DNA of 64,000 bases from Desulfurococcales archaeon (GTDB lineage: Archaea > Thermoproteota > Thermoprotei_A > Sulfolobales > NBVN01), in assembly GCA_015523295.1 (NCBI GenBank), contig WAKQ01000017.1:62001-126000 (forward strand), written 5' to 3'. Of this stretch, positions 8,224 through 16,974 are shown piece by piece. The position numbers were made by a program, and so were the translations under genes. How positions within the stretch are numbered: position 1 is the first letter of the stretch; each line of letters begins with the position of its first letter. Below the pieces are notes generated by a model that was given only the letters and a program-made list of their open reading frames with translations, did no database searches and was not told where the DNA came from.

Positions 8224-10245
8224 ACTTCTCCCACTCTCCATCAAGTAATCGATTACTTCTTTAACGTATTTTCCTGTACTTTTATTTTTCACAATTGCCT
8301 TCAAATACTCATTAAAGTCAATGTCTGAGCGTTCCTTCCATATGAAATATGCAGATTTGAGGGATTCGTACGCTTTAGCATGGTATTTACAGAGAGGAAT
8401 TCCGTCGACAACCCTATGAAGTAACCTGCCGCATATAACACAACTTTTACCATTAATACCTCTCCCTACCGCCTGTTCTAGCACTTTACCACCAGTAAGC
8501 TTATGCTCTTTTATCATGTCTTTTATTCTCAGTAGCCTCGGACTAAGAATACTCACTGCTTCCCTTACAACCTCAGATCTGCTTTTCTTTCCAAGTCTTA
8601 CAGCCTCCATTTTCATTTCGAAAGCCCTTGTGAGTTCAATTGATATTAATTCACTGAAGTAGTTTTCGAGAATAGCCGCGACTTCCATACCCAGCGTTGA
8701 TACCTCAATGCCGTTACCTAAGGGTCTAAAATATCCCCTCTTGAAAAGCACTTCGAGAATATCAGCTCTTGTTGCTTCGGTACCTATATTGACGCTTTCC
8801 ATCCATTTAAGTAACGTCGCCCTTGTATATCTGGGCGGTGGTCTAGTGTATTTCTTAACTACTTTAACACTTGCAATATCTAAAGCACTCCCTTCTTGTA
8901 GGGAGGGAAGCTCCTGCTCTTTTATTTGAACGTATCGGTAGATATCAATCCATCCCTTAGACTCTATTTTTTGACCAGTAAGTGAAAAAGTGTATTCTCC
9001 TGCAAGCAGTGTGTATTTCAAGTTTAATATTTCAGCTGGGTCACTGAATGTAGACAGATATCTCCTTGTTATTAAATCATAAATAATCCATTCTTTCTTA
9101 GATAGTTTCTTTCTCGGAATATATCCGGTAGGATATATTGCAGGATGTGCGGGATCATCCTTTCTCCCATTGTGAGGGATTAACTTAGGCCTCCGAAGCA
9201 ACCTCATACAATGATCTTTATAGACATTTATCTTAGAAAGTGAAGTCACTATAGCTTTGTTATTGAGGTCTTTAGGAAGTCTCTGCGAATTTGTTCTTGG
9301 GTAGCTGATGAGCGAATTTAAGTATAGAGATTCGGCTATTCTTAAAGTCTCAGAAGGCGATATTCCTGCAATCCTTGATGCTTCTAGTTGAAGATCAGGC
9401 AAATTAAATGGAGGAGGTGGTGCTACAGCTCTTCTAGATGTTTCAACTTTTACGAGCTTTAACCTCCTTAATTCTCTAAGCTTTTTAGCTATTTCAAGTG
9501 CCCTGACCTTACTTACAGGCGAGGGAAACCTGTTAGTAAGTCTGAACATTTTTCCTTCAATCTCAATGCGGACCTCTACATCAAAACTTACTACAGGAAC
9601 GAAAGTATCGCGCTCTACTTGTCTTTTGATAACCTCCATCAGAGTCGGTGATTGTACACGCCCAGCGCTAAGAACATATCTTCTTCCTGTAAGGGTTCTA
9701 TATATGTCCATTAAGGCTCTACTAACATTTATACCCCAGAGCCAGTCAAGCTCATGCCTACAGAGGCCGGCTTCAATCATTTCCCTATCTAGGTCATGGG
9801 GGTTATTGAATGCTGTTCTAAGCTCTTCACGTGTGAGAGAAGAAAACTTAACCCGTTTCGCTTTTCTCTCATCACCAAAGACCTTAATTATCATATAACC
9901 GATGACCGAACCTTCAATATCAAAGTCGCAGGCATTTACGTATAGCTCCGCATTGCTTGAAAGCTTCTGGAAGATCTTGAAGAACTTTCTAAGATAGCTA
10001 CTGTTTCTTTCAACTTCATGGCGTGGAGCCCAAGAATACTTGAATACTGGATAACCTCCTTCCTCAGCTTTTAAAGTGAAAAGATGTCCAGCAGCGGGTA
10101 CTATTAACGCCTTTCTATCACGATATACCCCTACCCAATACGGAACACCATAGAGAGTATGCCTGGTCTTAAATTCAAGAGCTTGCGCTATTCTTAATGC
10201 CGCCTTAGGCTTCTCAGCAATTATCAGAACATATGTCTCCCTCAC
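8194..10245 (-). CDS. topA: DNA topoisomerase IA (Topo III-like)
   Basis: Type IA topoisomerase that relaxes or decatenates DNA through a 5'-phosphotyrosine link. The N-terminal Toprim domain begins YVLIIAEKPKAALRIAQAL and has NACDFDIEGSVIGY near residue 105. The active-site tyrosine is in LISYPRTNSQRLP (about 315), and a domain-IV type ATLLKWMESVNIGTEATRAD motif follows. A C-terminal zinc finger (CVICGRLL, CKYH) is present. The 683 residues match crenarchaeal Topo IA. It is 12 bp after the M50 protease gene and is read in the same direction. Confidence 0.95.
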   Translation of the reverse strand: MRETYVLIIAEKPKAALRIAQALEFKTRHTLYGVPYWVGVYRDRKALIVPAAGHLFTLKAEEGGYPVFKYSWAPRHEVERNSSYLRKFFKIFQKLSSNAELYVNACDFDIEGSVIGYMIIKVFGDERKAKRVKFSSLTREELRTAFNNPHDLDREMIEAGLCRHELDWLWGINVSRALMDIYRTLTGRRYVLSAGRVQSPTLMEVIKRQVERDTFVPVVSFDVEVRIEIEGKMFRLTNRFPSPVSKVRALEIAKKLRELRRLKLVKVETSRRAVAPPPPFNLPDLQLEASRIAGISPSETLRIAESLYLNSLISYPRTNSQRLPKDLNNKAIVTSLSKINVYKDHCMRLLRRPKLIPHNGRKDDPAHPAIYPTGYIPRKKLSKKEWIIYDLITRRYLSTFSDPAEILNLKYTLLAGEYTFSLTGQKIESKGWIDIYRYVQIKEQELPSLQEGSALDIASVKVVKKYTRPPPRYTRATLLKWMESVNIGTEATRADILEVLFKRGYFRPLGNGIEVSTLGMEVAAILENYFSELISIELTRAFEMKMEAVRLGKKSRSEVVREAVSILSPRLLRIKDMIKEHKLTGGKVLEQAVGRGINGKSCVICGRLLHRVVDGIPLCKYHAKAYESLKSAYFIWKERSDIDFNEYLKAIVKNKSTGKYVKEVIDYLMESGRSSTNVHGSKT

Positions 10246-10257
10246 CTACATCACCTA

Positions 10258-11391
10258 TCAAGTAATAGGGATCGGAAAAGTTGCAATTAGTAAAATAACG
10301 TAAGTTATCCCATATAGCAGTTTGTCCCTAGGAGACATGCTGTCCAACATGTTGGCAGCTCCTATATGAGGTCTTGAACCCGAAAGAATCCAAGCCAACA
10401 CAATGAAGATAGCCAGCCACATCAGTTCATGAAATATTAGCGATGCAGCTACTGCTAAAATTGAAGTAGCTAAAGATATAATAAAATGTATTTTGGAGCT
10501 AGTTAACGCCCTCGCTATATGCCCCCCGTCCAATTGACCTATAGGTAGAAGGTTGGCAAAATGAATAAGCAGTATAAGATATGCTGCCTCAGCTATTGGG
10601 GTCATCAACCTTACCGAGTTTAGACCTCCCCCTAAATAAGTGGAGATAAGATAAGCGGATAAGGGGGAAATTGTTAAAGGGCTCAGCACTCCCTCTGTAA
10701 CCCCTTTCATTACAATGTTTGGGGGGATCGTAGGCGATGTCAAGTAGCTAACTACATAAATTGCGAGGGAGAGAACTACCCCGAATAAAGGACCTGAGAT
10801 GCTAACCTTAGCTAGATCAACTAATTTCTTTGGGAAATAACGCATCAGGATAATAGCTCCGAAAGTTCCTAAGGGGGAGATTACTGGAGCCGGGATAGGG
10901 AGAGGATAAGAAGCGGGGACAGTAGTTTTTCTGGAAGCAAAGTAATGACCTAACTCATGGAGAAAGATAGGGAGAACAACTGCTATAGTAAAGCCTGTCG
11001 CTCCAACCCATGGGTTGATATATGCCGCTATCGGTTGAAGCCCTAGCTTATCTAACGCCATGTTATATCCCATAACGCTCAAATACCCTGTATAGAAAAC
11101 GGAAGCGATTGTTACGCTGAATAATATTAAGAATAACTTCTTATTACTTCTGATCCTCTGAGGATGTTTGGTTACCTTTAGAAGCAGATCTTCACCTTTC
11201 CTATAAAGGAGAGGATAATAGCCATCTCCAACTAGATCGTTATAAAGCTGTGAAAAGCGTTCTTTAATATAATTCTTTCCAGATACTTCACATATGATAA
11301 GGTAAGTATAGGTGTAATTATCTTCATCTATAAGAGTCGCTGTAAAGTATCTACCAACCATCTCATGAACTTTATCCCCGTTGGAATGCAT
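10258..11391 (-). CDS. Site-2 protease family (M50) membrane metalloprotease
   Basis: Intramembrane zinc protease of the S2P/M50 family. A soluble N-terminal region (about 1-80) precedes six or more membrane helices. The zinc motif HELGH is in FLHELGHYFASRK near residue 144 and the second metal motif is LLPIGQLDGGHIARAL near 288, together the family hallmark. Substrate is unknown; relatives cleave membrane-bound regulators or signal-peptide remnants. Located 15 bp after rpoK and 12 bp before topA on the same strand, so possibly cotranscribed. Confidence 0.9.
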   Translation of the reverse strand: MHSNGDKVHEMVGRYFTATLIDEDNYTYTYLIICEVSGKNYIKERFSQLYNDLVGDGYYPLLYRKGEDLLLKVTKHPQRIRSNKKLFLILFSVTIASVFYTGYLSVMGYNMALDKLGLQPIAAYINPWVGATGFTIAVVLPIFLHELGHYFASRKTTVPASYPLPIPAPVISPLGTFGAIILMRYFPKKLVDLAKVSISGPLFGVVLSLAIYVVSYLTSPTIPPNIVMKGVTEGVLSPLTISPLSAYLISTYLGGGLNSVRLMTPIAEAAYLILLIHFANLLPIGQLDGGHIARALTSSKIHFIISLATSILAVAASLIFHELMWLAIFIVLAWILSGSRPHIGAANMLDSMSPRDKLLYGITYVILLIATFPIPIT

Positions 11392-11406
11392 GAATACTAG
11401 ACCGCC

Positions 11407-11712
11407 TCATATCTCTACAAAGCCAAAGAGCTCTTTCTCCAGCTCTATGAGTTTAGCCACAGGCACTAACTCCTTTTCTCCATTGGGTAAGCTTCTAATT
11501 AAAGTAAAGGGGAGAACCCCCTTCCTCAACTCTTCTTTAGCGATCTCGATAGGATCTTTTGGCAACCTGGACACATCTATTAAGGGAAACGCCCCCAATT
11601 CCAACTGAAGGGCTCTAGCAGAGATAACTCTTGCCTTCTCATATCTAGTTAAGCGAGGAGGCCCAGCCTTCACTCCGGACTTCTTAATTAGTGAAATTAT
11701 GTCCTTCTTCAT
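11407..11712 (-). CDS. rpoK: DNA-directed RNA polymerase subunit K (Rpb6 homologue)
   Basis: Small assembly subunit that binds the polymerase clamp foot. The family core GPPRLTRYEKARVISARALQ (residues 18-37) followed by ELGAFPLIDV and DPIEIAKEELRKGVLPFTLI is a textbook RpoK/Rpb6 match. The 101 residues are near the usual 90-100. It starts at ATG 11712. Next downstream is the M50 protease; upstream lies the 3' end of the thermosome gene, separated by a T-rich terminator region. Confidence 0.95.
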   Translation of the reverse strand: MKKDIISLIKKSGVKAGPPRLTRYEKARVISARALQLELGAFPLIDVSRLPKDPIEIAKEELRKGVLPFTLIRSLPNGEKELVPVAKLIELEKELFGFVEI

Positions 11713-11787
11713 CCTAACCCTACCTACAATCCATTTAGATGAGGTTAATTAAGCTTGCCTAAACAGCAATCAAAACGACTTCGCAGC

Positions 11788-11804
11788 TTAATAATTAAAA
11801 AATC
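11788..11804 (-). terminator. Oligo-T terminator after the thermosome gene
   Basis: The minus strand reads GATTTTTTAATTATT just after the thermosome stop codon. Archaeal termination commonly uses such T runs without a hairpin. Confidence 0.45.
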
Positions 11805-11817
11805 GTGGAGTTGAGTG

Positions 11818-13512
11818 TTATTCTAGACCCCCGTACTCTCCATATCCTCCTGGCATGCCTCCTTTAGATCCCTTCTCTTCTTCCTTCTTCGATGGAGTTG
11901 CCGCTATTACATCATCTACTTTCAGTACAGCAGCAGCGGCCTCAGCAGCTGCCTTTATTACCTGCTTTTTCACCATCACAGGGTCTATAACATTAATCTT
12001 TGTCACATCTTCAACTATCTTGCCATTCATTACGTCAATACCTGCATTGATCTTCCCTTGGCTGTGTAGACTTCTTAGCTCCATTACAGCTTCTATTGGA
12101 TCGAGTCCTGCTGTCTGGGCAAGTACAGACACTATTTCTTCCAGAGCGTCTGCGAAGGCTTGCACTGCTAATTGTTCCTTACCACCTACACTCTCAGACC
12201 ACTTCCTTAACCTTAAGGCAAGCTCTACTTCTGCAGCCCCACCGCCAGGAACTATCTTCGGGTCTCTCAGTACATTCCTTACAGCATGGAGCGCATCGTG
12301 GAACGACCTTTCAGTGTCGTCAAGTATCATATCGCTGGATCCTCTTATCAGTATCGTCACGGCTTTCGGATTCTTGCAACCCTCTATGAAGACCATCTTG
12401 TCATTACCTACCCTCCTCTCCTCCACTATTTCTGCGTAGCCTAGGTCGTTAGGCGTTAGATCTCTTATGCTTGTCACGATCTTCCCTCCTGTTGCTCTTT
12501 CTAGTTTCTCCATGTCTGACCTCTTCACCCTTCTTACTGCGAGTATCCCCTTCTTGGCTAGGAAGTGCTGAGCCACATCGTCAATACCCTTCTGACAGAT
12601 AACGACATTAGCACCAGTAGCAGCAATCTTCTCAACCATCTCCTTCAGCATCTTAGTCTCTTCATCAAGGAACATCTTTATCTGCTCAGGTGATGTAATG
12701 TTTATCTTTGCTGTTATCTCGGGCTTCTCAACCTCTAGTGGAGCGTCTATGAGGGCGATCTTAGCCTTCTCAACACGCTTAGGCATGCCAGGATGCACTA
12801 CCTCCTTATCAAGCACTATACCGTCGATTAGTTTGGTCTCACTTAGTGAAGCGCCTTTCTTCTTCTCAATCTTAATGTTGTCGAGCCTTACGTTATATGT
12901 TCCATCGGGCCTTTTTTCTGCTGCCCTTAAGGCAGCCTCTATCGTCATATCAACCATAGACTGAATTAGGTCGGGAGTTGCTATATACTTGCTGGCTAGA
13001 GTAGAGTATACAACATCATATAATGCTTTCTTAGTTTTCTCCCTGCCCTCCGCTGTAGATATATCACCTATCTCTATCTTATATCCGATCTCATCAAGTA
13101 TTTTGAGAGCTTGGGTCTGAGCTTTCTTAAAGCCTTCAATTATTATGGTGGGATGAATGTTCTGGTCTAAGAGAGCTTCAGCCTTATCTAATAAGTCACC
13201 AGCCAATACCACCACTGATGTAGTGCCGTCACCCACCTCCGCATCAACCGCCTTCGCAGACTCAACCAATAACTTAGCAGCAGGATGCTGCACCTCCATC
13301 TCCTTGACTATTGTAGCACCATCGTTAGTAACAGTGATATCGCCGAAGGAATCCACAAGCATTTTATCTAATCCTCTTGGGCCTAGGCTAGTTCTTAGGA
13401 CCTCTGCAAGCGCTCTTGCGGCAACAATATTGCTCCTTAAAGCTTCTCGACCATAGGAGCGCTTGGTTCCCTCTTTCAATATGACCACAGGAACACCATA
13501 AACACCTGCCAT
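11818..13512 (-). CDS. thsA: Thermosome subunit (group II chaperonin)
   Basis: ATP-dependent folding chaperonin with a built-in lid. Equatorial ATP-site motifs are clear: [29 protein letters not shown] and [15 protein letters not shown], and in the C-terminal half [14 protein letters not shown]. The protein ends with a Gly/Met-rich tail ([12 protein letters not shown]) projecting into the cavity. The 564 residues fit one subunit; paralogues probably lie elsewhere. The promoter has a strong TATA box at 13547-13554, as expected for a very highly expressed heat-inducible gene. Confidence 0.98.
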   Translation of the reverse strand: MAGVYGVPVVILKEGTKRSYGREALRSNIVAARALAEVLRTSLGPRGLDKMLVDSFGDITVTNDGATIVKEMEVQHPAAKLLVESAKAVDAEVGDGTTSVVVLAGDLLDKAEALLDQNIHPTIIIEGFKKAQTQALKILDEIGYKIEIGDISTAEGREKTKKALYDVVYSTLASKYIATPDLIQSMVDMTIEAALRAAEKRPDGTYNVRLDNIKIEKKKGASLSETKLIDGIVLDKEVVHPGMPKRVEKAKIALIDAPLEVEKPEITAKINITSPEQIKMFLDEETKMLKEMVEKIAATGANVVICQKGIDDVAQHFLAKKGILAVRRVKRSDMEKLERATGGKIVTSIRDLTPNDLGYAEIVEERRVGNDKMVFIEGCKNPKAVTILIRGSSDMILDDTERSFHDALHAVRNVLRDPKIVPGGGAAEVELALRLRKWSESVGGKEQLAVQAFADALEEIVSVLAQTAGLDPIEAVMELRSLHSQGKINAGIDVMNGKIVEDVTKINVIDPVMVKKQVIKAAAEAAAAVLKVDDVIAATPSKKEEEKGSKGGMPGGYGEYGGLE

Positions 13513-13546
13513 ATTCTAACACCATTACTTGATTATGAATCACTTC

Positions 13547-13562
13547 TATATAAGCTTTCCTG
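13547..13562 (-). promoter_or_regulatory. BRE/TATA element of the thermosome promoter
   Basis: The minus strand has GGAAAGCTTATATAG: a purine-rich BRE followed by a strong TATA box, about 35-50 bases before the ATG. Expected layout for a strong archaeal promoter. Confidence 0.6.
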
Positions 13563-13576
13563 CTCCCCGAGAAGAA

Positions 13577-13588
13577 AAATTTAAAAAG
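13577..13588 (+). promoter_or_regulatory. Probable TATA box of the TtuA-like gene
   Basis: AATTTAAAAAG preceded by purine-rich GAAGAAAA, about 42 bases before the start at 13629, divergent from the thermosome promoter. Confidence 0.45.
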
Positions 13589-13628
13589 AGTTTGTTTTGC
13601 CTATAATACAGCCTTTTGAGGGATCGAA

Positions 13629-14408
13629 GTGAACGTTCCTCTATGCGATATGTGCAGTAGGAAACCTGCTTTTTATCTCGCTCCCTCCTCAGGAAAACGC
13701 ATATGCCCAAGCTGTATGGAAAAGATGATCAACAAGGCAATTAAGGCCTCCTTGAGAAGAGCTTCCTTACGCCCTAAATCCGTGATTGGCGTTGTAATTC
13801 CCTTCGGCAGGGTTATTGAAGGGGCAATGCTTGCTCACCTTGTCTCTAAGATTGAGGCAAGATTCAACACAATTGTAGTGGTTATCTATCCGAGGGTATG
13901 CAGTAATTTGTGTGAAGTACTCTACAAACTCACAATTCCTCAATTTACTGCCTGTGTAAGCTACCATGTAGCAGACGTAAAGAAACCACAGCTCACAGGG
14001 GATCTGATCTCTATTACTTTAAAAGAAACTGAACGTCTAATGCAAACTTTCGAGCCCTCCCCTAAAATAACATTACTACCTTATACCTTAACCGACATTA
14101 ACGAAACTTTCTTGGAATCTCTTATGGCTAAGCCCGAACTCATGAATACTATAAAAAAGATAAAGATATTGCTTTATAGCCATTTGATTTCGCTACCTTT
14201 TAATAACTTCCAGCGGAGAGATATTCTGGCATTTGCTTATAAGAAAAACACTCTCAACATTATAAGCGGTGAACAGTGCTCACAGCATTATAATTCAGAA
14301 CTCGCAGAACTTCCGTTACTGGTTAACGAGCTTGAGTACTTCCATAGCGAACTTTCCTATAGCTCTCTTAAGTCCTTAGAGAAAATACTTGATATGAATG
14401 TAAAATGA
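13629..14408 (+). CDS. Degenerate TtuA/Ncs6-like protein lacking the PP-loop signature
   Basis: The first 30 residues form a zinc finger CDMC...SGKRICPSCMEK like that of TtuA/Ncs6/CTU1 tRNA 2-thiolation enzymes, followed by the basic helix IKASLRRASLRPKSVIGVVI that leads into the ATP pyrophosphatase fold. Where active enzymes have SGGKDS, this protein has PFGRVIEGAM. Further on, PYTLTDINETFLESLMAK aligns with the family's GHNLDDEAQTxLMNL region, again with altered acidic residues. It is thus probably a non-catalytic paralogue, formally like eukaryotic Ncs2/CTU2; this is inference. Length is 259 against about 310 in the family. Confidence 0.6.
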   Translation: MNVPLCDMCSRKPAFYLAPSSGKRICPSCMEKMINKAIKASLRRASLRPKSVIGVVIPFGRVIEGAMLAHLVSKIEARFNTIVVVIYPRVCSNLCEVLYKLTIPQFTACVSYHVADVKKPQLTGDLISITLKETERLMQTFEPSPKITLLPYTLTDINETFLESLMAKPELMNTIKKIKILLYSHLISLPFNNFQRRDILAFAYKKNTLNIISGEQCSQHYNSELAELPLLVNELEYFHSELSYSSLKSLEKILDMNVK

Positions 14409-14434
14409 GAAAGGACGGTATATTTAGATCAATC

Positions 14435-14456
14435 TTTAAGTGATAAAGCACTTAAA
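14435..14456. repeat. Perfect inverted repeat, candidate operator
   Basis: TTTAAGTG, six-base spacer ATAAAG, CACTTAAA: an exact 8-bp dyad with 22-bp span. Its right arm runs into CTTAAATA, a plausible TATA box about 45 bases before the TTG at 14502, so a dimeric protein bound here would cover the promoter. Regulator unknown. Confidence 0.5.
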
Positions 14457-14501
14457 TACTATGTTCACTTCTAAAATACGGCCACTAAAGAGGTGTGTAA
14501 G

Positions 14502-14930
14502 TTGCCTTTAAGAGAAAATATAATTGATAGTAGACTGAGCGGTAGAGAGATAAGAATTAAAGTCGCTGGATATGATGATGAAATCAAAGGAATTATTGAT
14601 GAGGTCGCCCGATATGAGATTGGCCTGAGATCTGAGGGGAAGGCAGTTGTCGTTTTCAGACATTCCATAATGTATGCCACAATTAATGCGGCAGATCTTC
14701 ACGGGTACAGTGGAGAAAGATTAAATGATACCGTTATTGACTCAGACCTAATCGGAACCGATCTAGAGCTCCATCTAATAAACGGCGATGAGCTTAAAGG
14801 GAGACTTATGAAAGTTTCTAAATATGAGCTTGGATTACGCTATAATGACAATGGGGTTGTAGTGCCTAAATCCGCTATAGCATTCGCAGTAATAAAGTCG
14901 AGCCCCCATGAAGTTAATAGCGAGGAATAA
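14502..14930 (+). CDS. Tandem Hfq/Lsm-like protein
   Basis: About 142 residues containing two copies of a small beta-barrel motif. Copy one reads IRIKVAGYDDEIKGIIDEV then YEIGLRSEGKAVVVFRHSI; copy two reads LELHLINGDELKGRLMKV then YELGLRYNDNGVVVPKSAI. The spacing and the VYKHAI-like second motif resemble bacterial and archaeal Hfq. Function is probably RNA binding, by inference. The preferred start is TTG 14502, six bases after GAGGTG; an in-frame GTG at 14493 lies inside that ribosome site and is less likely. The promoter overlaps an inverted repeat. Confidence 0.7.
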   Translation: MPLRENIIDSRLSGREIRIKVAGYDDEIKGIIDEVARYEIGLRSEGKAVVVFRHSIMYATINAADLHGYSGERLNDTVIDSDLIGTDLELHLINGDELKGRLMKVSKYELGLRYNDNGVVVPKSAIAFAVIKSSPHEVNSEE

Positions 14931-14932
14931 CT

Positions 14933-15271
14933 TTAGGAAGAATTAAGATCCCTCTTCTTTAACTCAAACCTGATGAGCTTGATCTCCGTGTAGTCATTTA
15001 TATTTTTGCCGCGATATAACCTTCTTAGAGTCTTAATAAGGTCTTCCTTGCTAGAGAAGCCGTCTGTATGTGCGTCTTCCTCTGTCAACTCCTTGACCTT
15101 CTTGACTTCAACGCCTTTAATCTTAGCTATTCCAAGCCTCACCCCACCTGCAACCACCTCCACTTCCTCACCAACCCTAAGGTTGGTACTCAGCCTAACG
15201 GTAGAGGTTTTAGAGCCGTTAACTATACTTGACGCGAACTCTTTCTTAAAGGAAAGCTTCTTCTTTCCCAC
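14933..15271 (-). CDS. ASCH-domain protein (PUA-like RNA-binding fold)
   Basis: A 112-residue stand-alone ASCH domain: FKKEFASSIVNGSKTSTVRL at the start, the barrel strand VGEEVEVVAGGVRLGIAKI, and the later DAHTDGFSSKEDLIKTLRRL helix are characteristic. ASCH proteins are predicted to bind RNA or hydrolyse modified nucleosides; the role here is unknown. GTG start at 15271 has GGTGAT upstream. It converges on the Hfq-like gene with a two-base gap. Confidence 0.8.
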   Translation of the reverse strand: MGKKKLSFKKEFASSIVNGSKTSTVRLSTNLRVGEEVEVVAGGVRLGIAKIKGVEVKKVKELTEEDAHTDGFSSKEDLIKTLRRLYRGKNINDYTEIKLIRFELKKRDLNSS

Positions 15272-15331
15272 GTATGATCACCTATTGCCTTTTATAAGAA
15301 GAAATCAATACCTTTTTAAAGGTGGTTGGAG

Positions 15332-16009
15332 ATGATGAGCCTTCTCAGAAAGCTACTTACTTCAGGAGAGGAAAAGCTATTTGAAAAACTAGTAAGTCAT
15401 ATGGACCTCTCCGTTAAATCAATGTATATCGTCACCGAACTGATGAAGGGAGGGCTTACGTTAAACCAAGTGGAAAGTATGGTAATTGATGTAATAACGA
15501 ATGAAAAGGCTGGAGATAAGATCACTGCAGAGCTCATTAACCTTGTTTCAAAGGGTGCTGTTCCTCTGGCTCTGTTAGGTGATATAGAATTCTTGATAGA
15601 TAAGATAGACGACATACTAGATCTTATTTATTTTATAGCCACAGAATATGGTAGGGCCTTTCGTGTAGGGCTACATAAAAAGAGACACATCAACGACATC
15701 TACAATGATCTTCTTAAAACATCCATGATCGCTCTTAAGGCTCTAGAATCTCTTCAAGAAGAACTATCTATTGCATTGAAAGACTTCTCAAAACTTCAGA
15801 GACTTAATGATAGGATCGACATTTACGAAGACAAAGTTGATGAGCAAAAAAGCAGAATGCTTGACAAACTTTATAGCTTCGGTGATGAAATAGATGCCAT
15901 AACGTTCAACCACTTAGTGGAAATGATAAGAAGTTTAGACACCATAGTGGACTCTTGTGAAGATGCTTCCCACCTTGTTATACGGGTCGTAAGCTCATTA
16001 CTCTACTGA
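15332..16009 (+). CDS. DUF47/PhoU-like protein
   Basis: All-helical protein of about 226 residues, family DUF47, which is related to PhoU and is usually encoded beside PiT-type transporters, as here (26 bp to the next gene). Repeated helices such as DKIDDILDLIYFIATEYGRAF and IYEDKVDEQKSRMLDKLYSFGDEID fit the PhoU metal-binding bundle (acidic ExxxD patterns). The start is ATG 15332 or 15335, after GGTGG. It probably regulates or gates the neighbouring permease; direct evidence is absent. Confidence 0.85.
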   Translation: MMSLLRKLLTSGEEKLFEKLVSHMDLSVKSMYIVTELMKGGLTLNQVESMVIDVITNEKAGDKITAELINLVSKGAVPLALLGDIEFLIDKIDDILDLIYFIATEYGRAFRVGLHKKRHINDIYNDLLKTSMIALKALESLQEELSIALKDFSKLQRLNDRIDIYEDKVDEQKSRMLDKLYSFGDEIDAITFNHLVEMIRSLDTIVDSCEDASHLVIRVVSSLLY

Positions 16010-16035
16010 AAGCACTATGAAGAGGAAGACACCTC

Positions 16036-16974
16036 ATGATGATAGTCATAATCCTTGGCACTCTCTTCGCAGTAACCGTTGCTATAGCGGTAGGAAATAA
16101 TATGGGCGTTATATCTGGCCCTACAGCAGGGTCTAGAATCGTGAAAAGAGGTACACTAAGTCTTCTTGCGGTTGCCGGGTTACTCTCAGGTTATTTCCTT
16201 GAAGGTTGGAAGCTTAGAACAGAGTACAGTAACATTTCTGCCTTATATTCGATCGTCAGCATACTTTTAGCTATGGTGATTTTGGCCTTGCTAACTGTAG
16301 GGGGGTTTATCACCTCAATAACTCAGATCTTTGTCGGAATATACATAGGGGTACTCCTACTTCAAGGAAGTAGTTATGGGATCCTTATAGTAGGGAAGAT
16401 CATAGGTTATTGGCTTATTACGTTCATTCTGTCAGTTGCAACATCCTATATATTCATGAAGGTTCTTGGAGGAAGAAAAAGTAATGCCCTAATAAACAAC
16501 CTCCTAACACTTAAGATCGTCAGTATCATACTCGTGTTCCTAACGGCTTACATGCTAGGAGCTAATACAATTGGATTTATGACTAGCTTTATACCAACAA
16601 CAGTTCCTTCGACTATTACAAATATTCTTGTCGTAGTTGGTATTGTGGCAGGAATAGTTGTCGTCAGAGGTGGAAAAGGAATAGCCAAATTAGGCAGTGG
16701 GTTTTACGGAATAAGATATTCCAGCTCGGTAATTCCTTATATTTCTACCCTACTGCTTACTGAGATTGGGACACAACTCTCAATTCCTTTACCAATGTCA
16801 ATTTCTATATTTTCCGGTGTACTTGGTGCTGCAGTAGGCATGAAGCTTAGGTTGATTAATCCCAGAGACGTCAGTATCTATATAATAATCAGCTGGATTA
16901 TACCTCTTCTCATATCAATAATTGCATCATATGTTATTTTCTCTTTCTTGAGAATGCCTTCTTACCACATGTGA
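16036..16974 (+). CDS. PiT-family anion permease with altered signatures
   Basis: Inverted-repeat membrane permease of 312 residues with about ten helices. Signature copy one is AVGNNMGVISGPTAGSRIVK and copy two is MLGANTIGFMTS, corresponding to the GANDxAN motifs of PiT phosphate transporters but with Asp replaced by Asn and Thr. Pairing with the DUF47/PhoU-like gene supports an inorganic anion transporter, most simply phosphate; sulfate (as in CysP) cannot be excluded. The 3' end overlaps the convergent DUF460 gene by 48 bases. Confidence 0.75.
   Translation: MMIVIILGTLFAVTVAIAVGNNMGVISGPTAGSRIVKRGTLSLLAVAGLLSGYFLEGWKLRTEYSNISALYSIVSILLAMVILALLTVGGFITSITQIFVGIYIGVLLLQGSSYGILIVGKIIGYWLITFILSVATSYIFMKVLGGRKSNALINNLLTLKIVSIILVFLTAYMLGANTIGFMTSFIPTTVPSTITNILVVVGIVAGIVVVRGGKGIAKLGSGFYGIRYSSSVIPYISTLLLTEIGTQLSIPLPMSISIFSGVLGAAVGMKLRLINPRDVSIYIIISWIIPLLISIIASYVIFSFLRMPSYHM

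Noticed and set aside
11855-12439. Long 194-codon open frame antisense to the thermosome gene
   Set aside because: It is a shadow of strong codon bias in the thermosome; Ser/Thr-rich low-complexity product with no ribosome site or motif.
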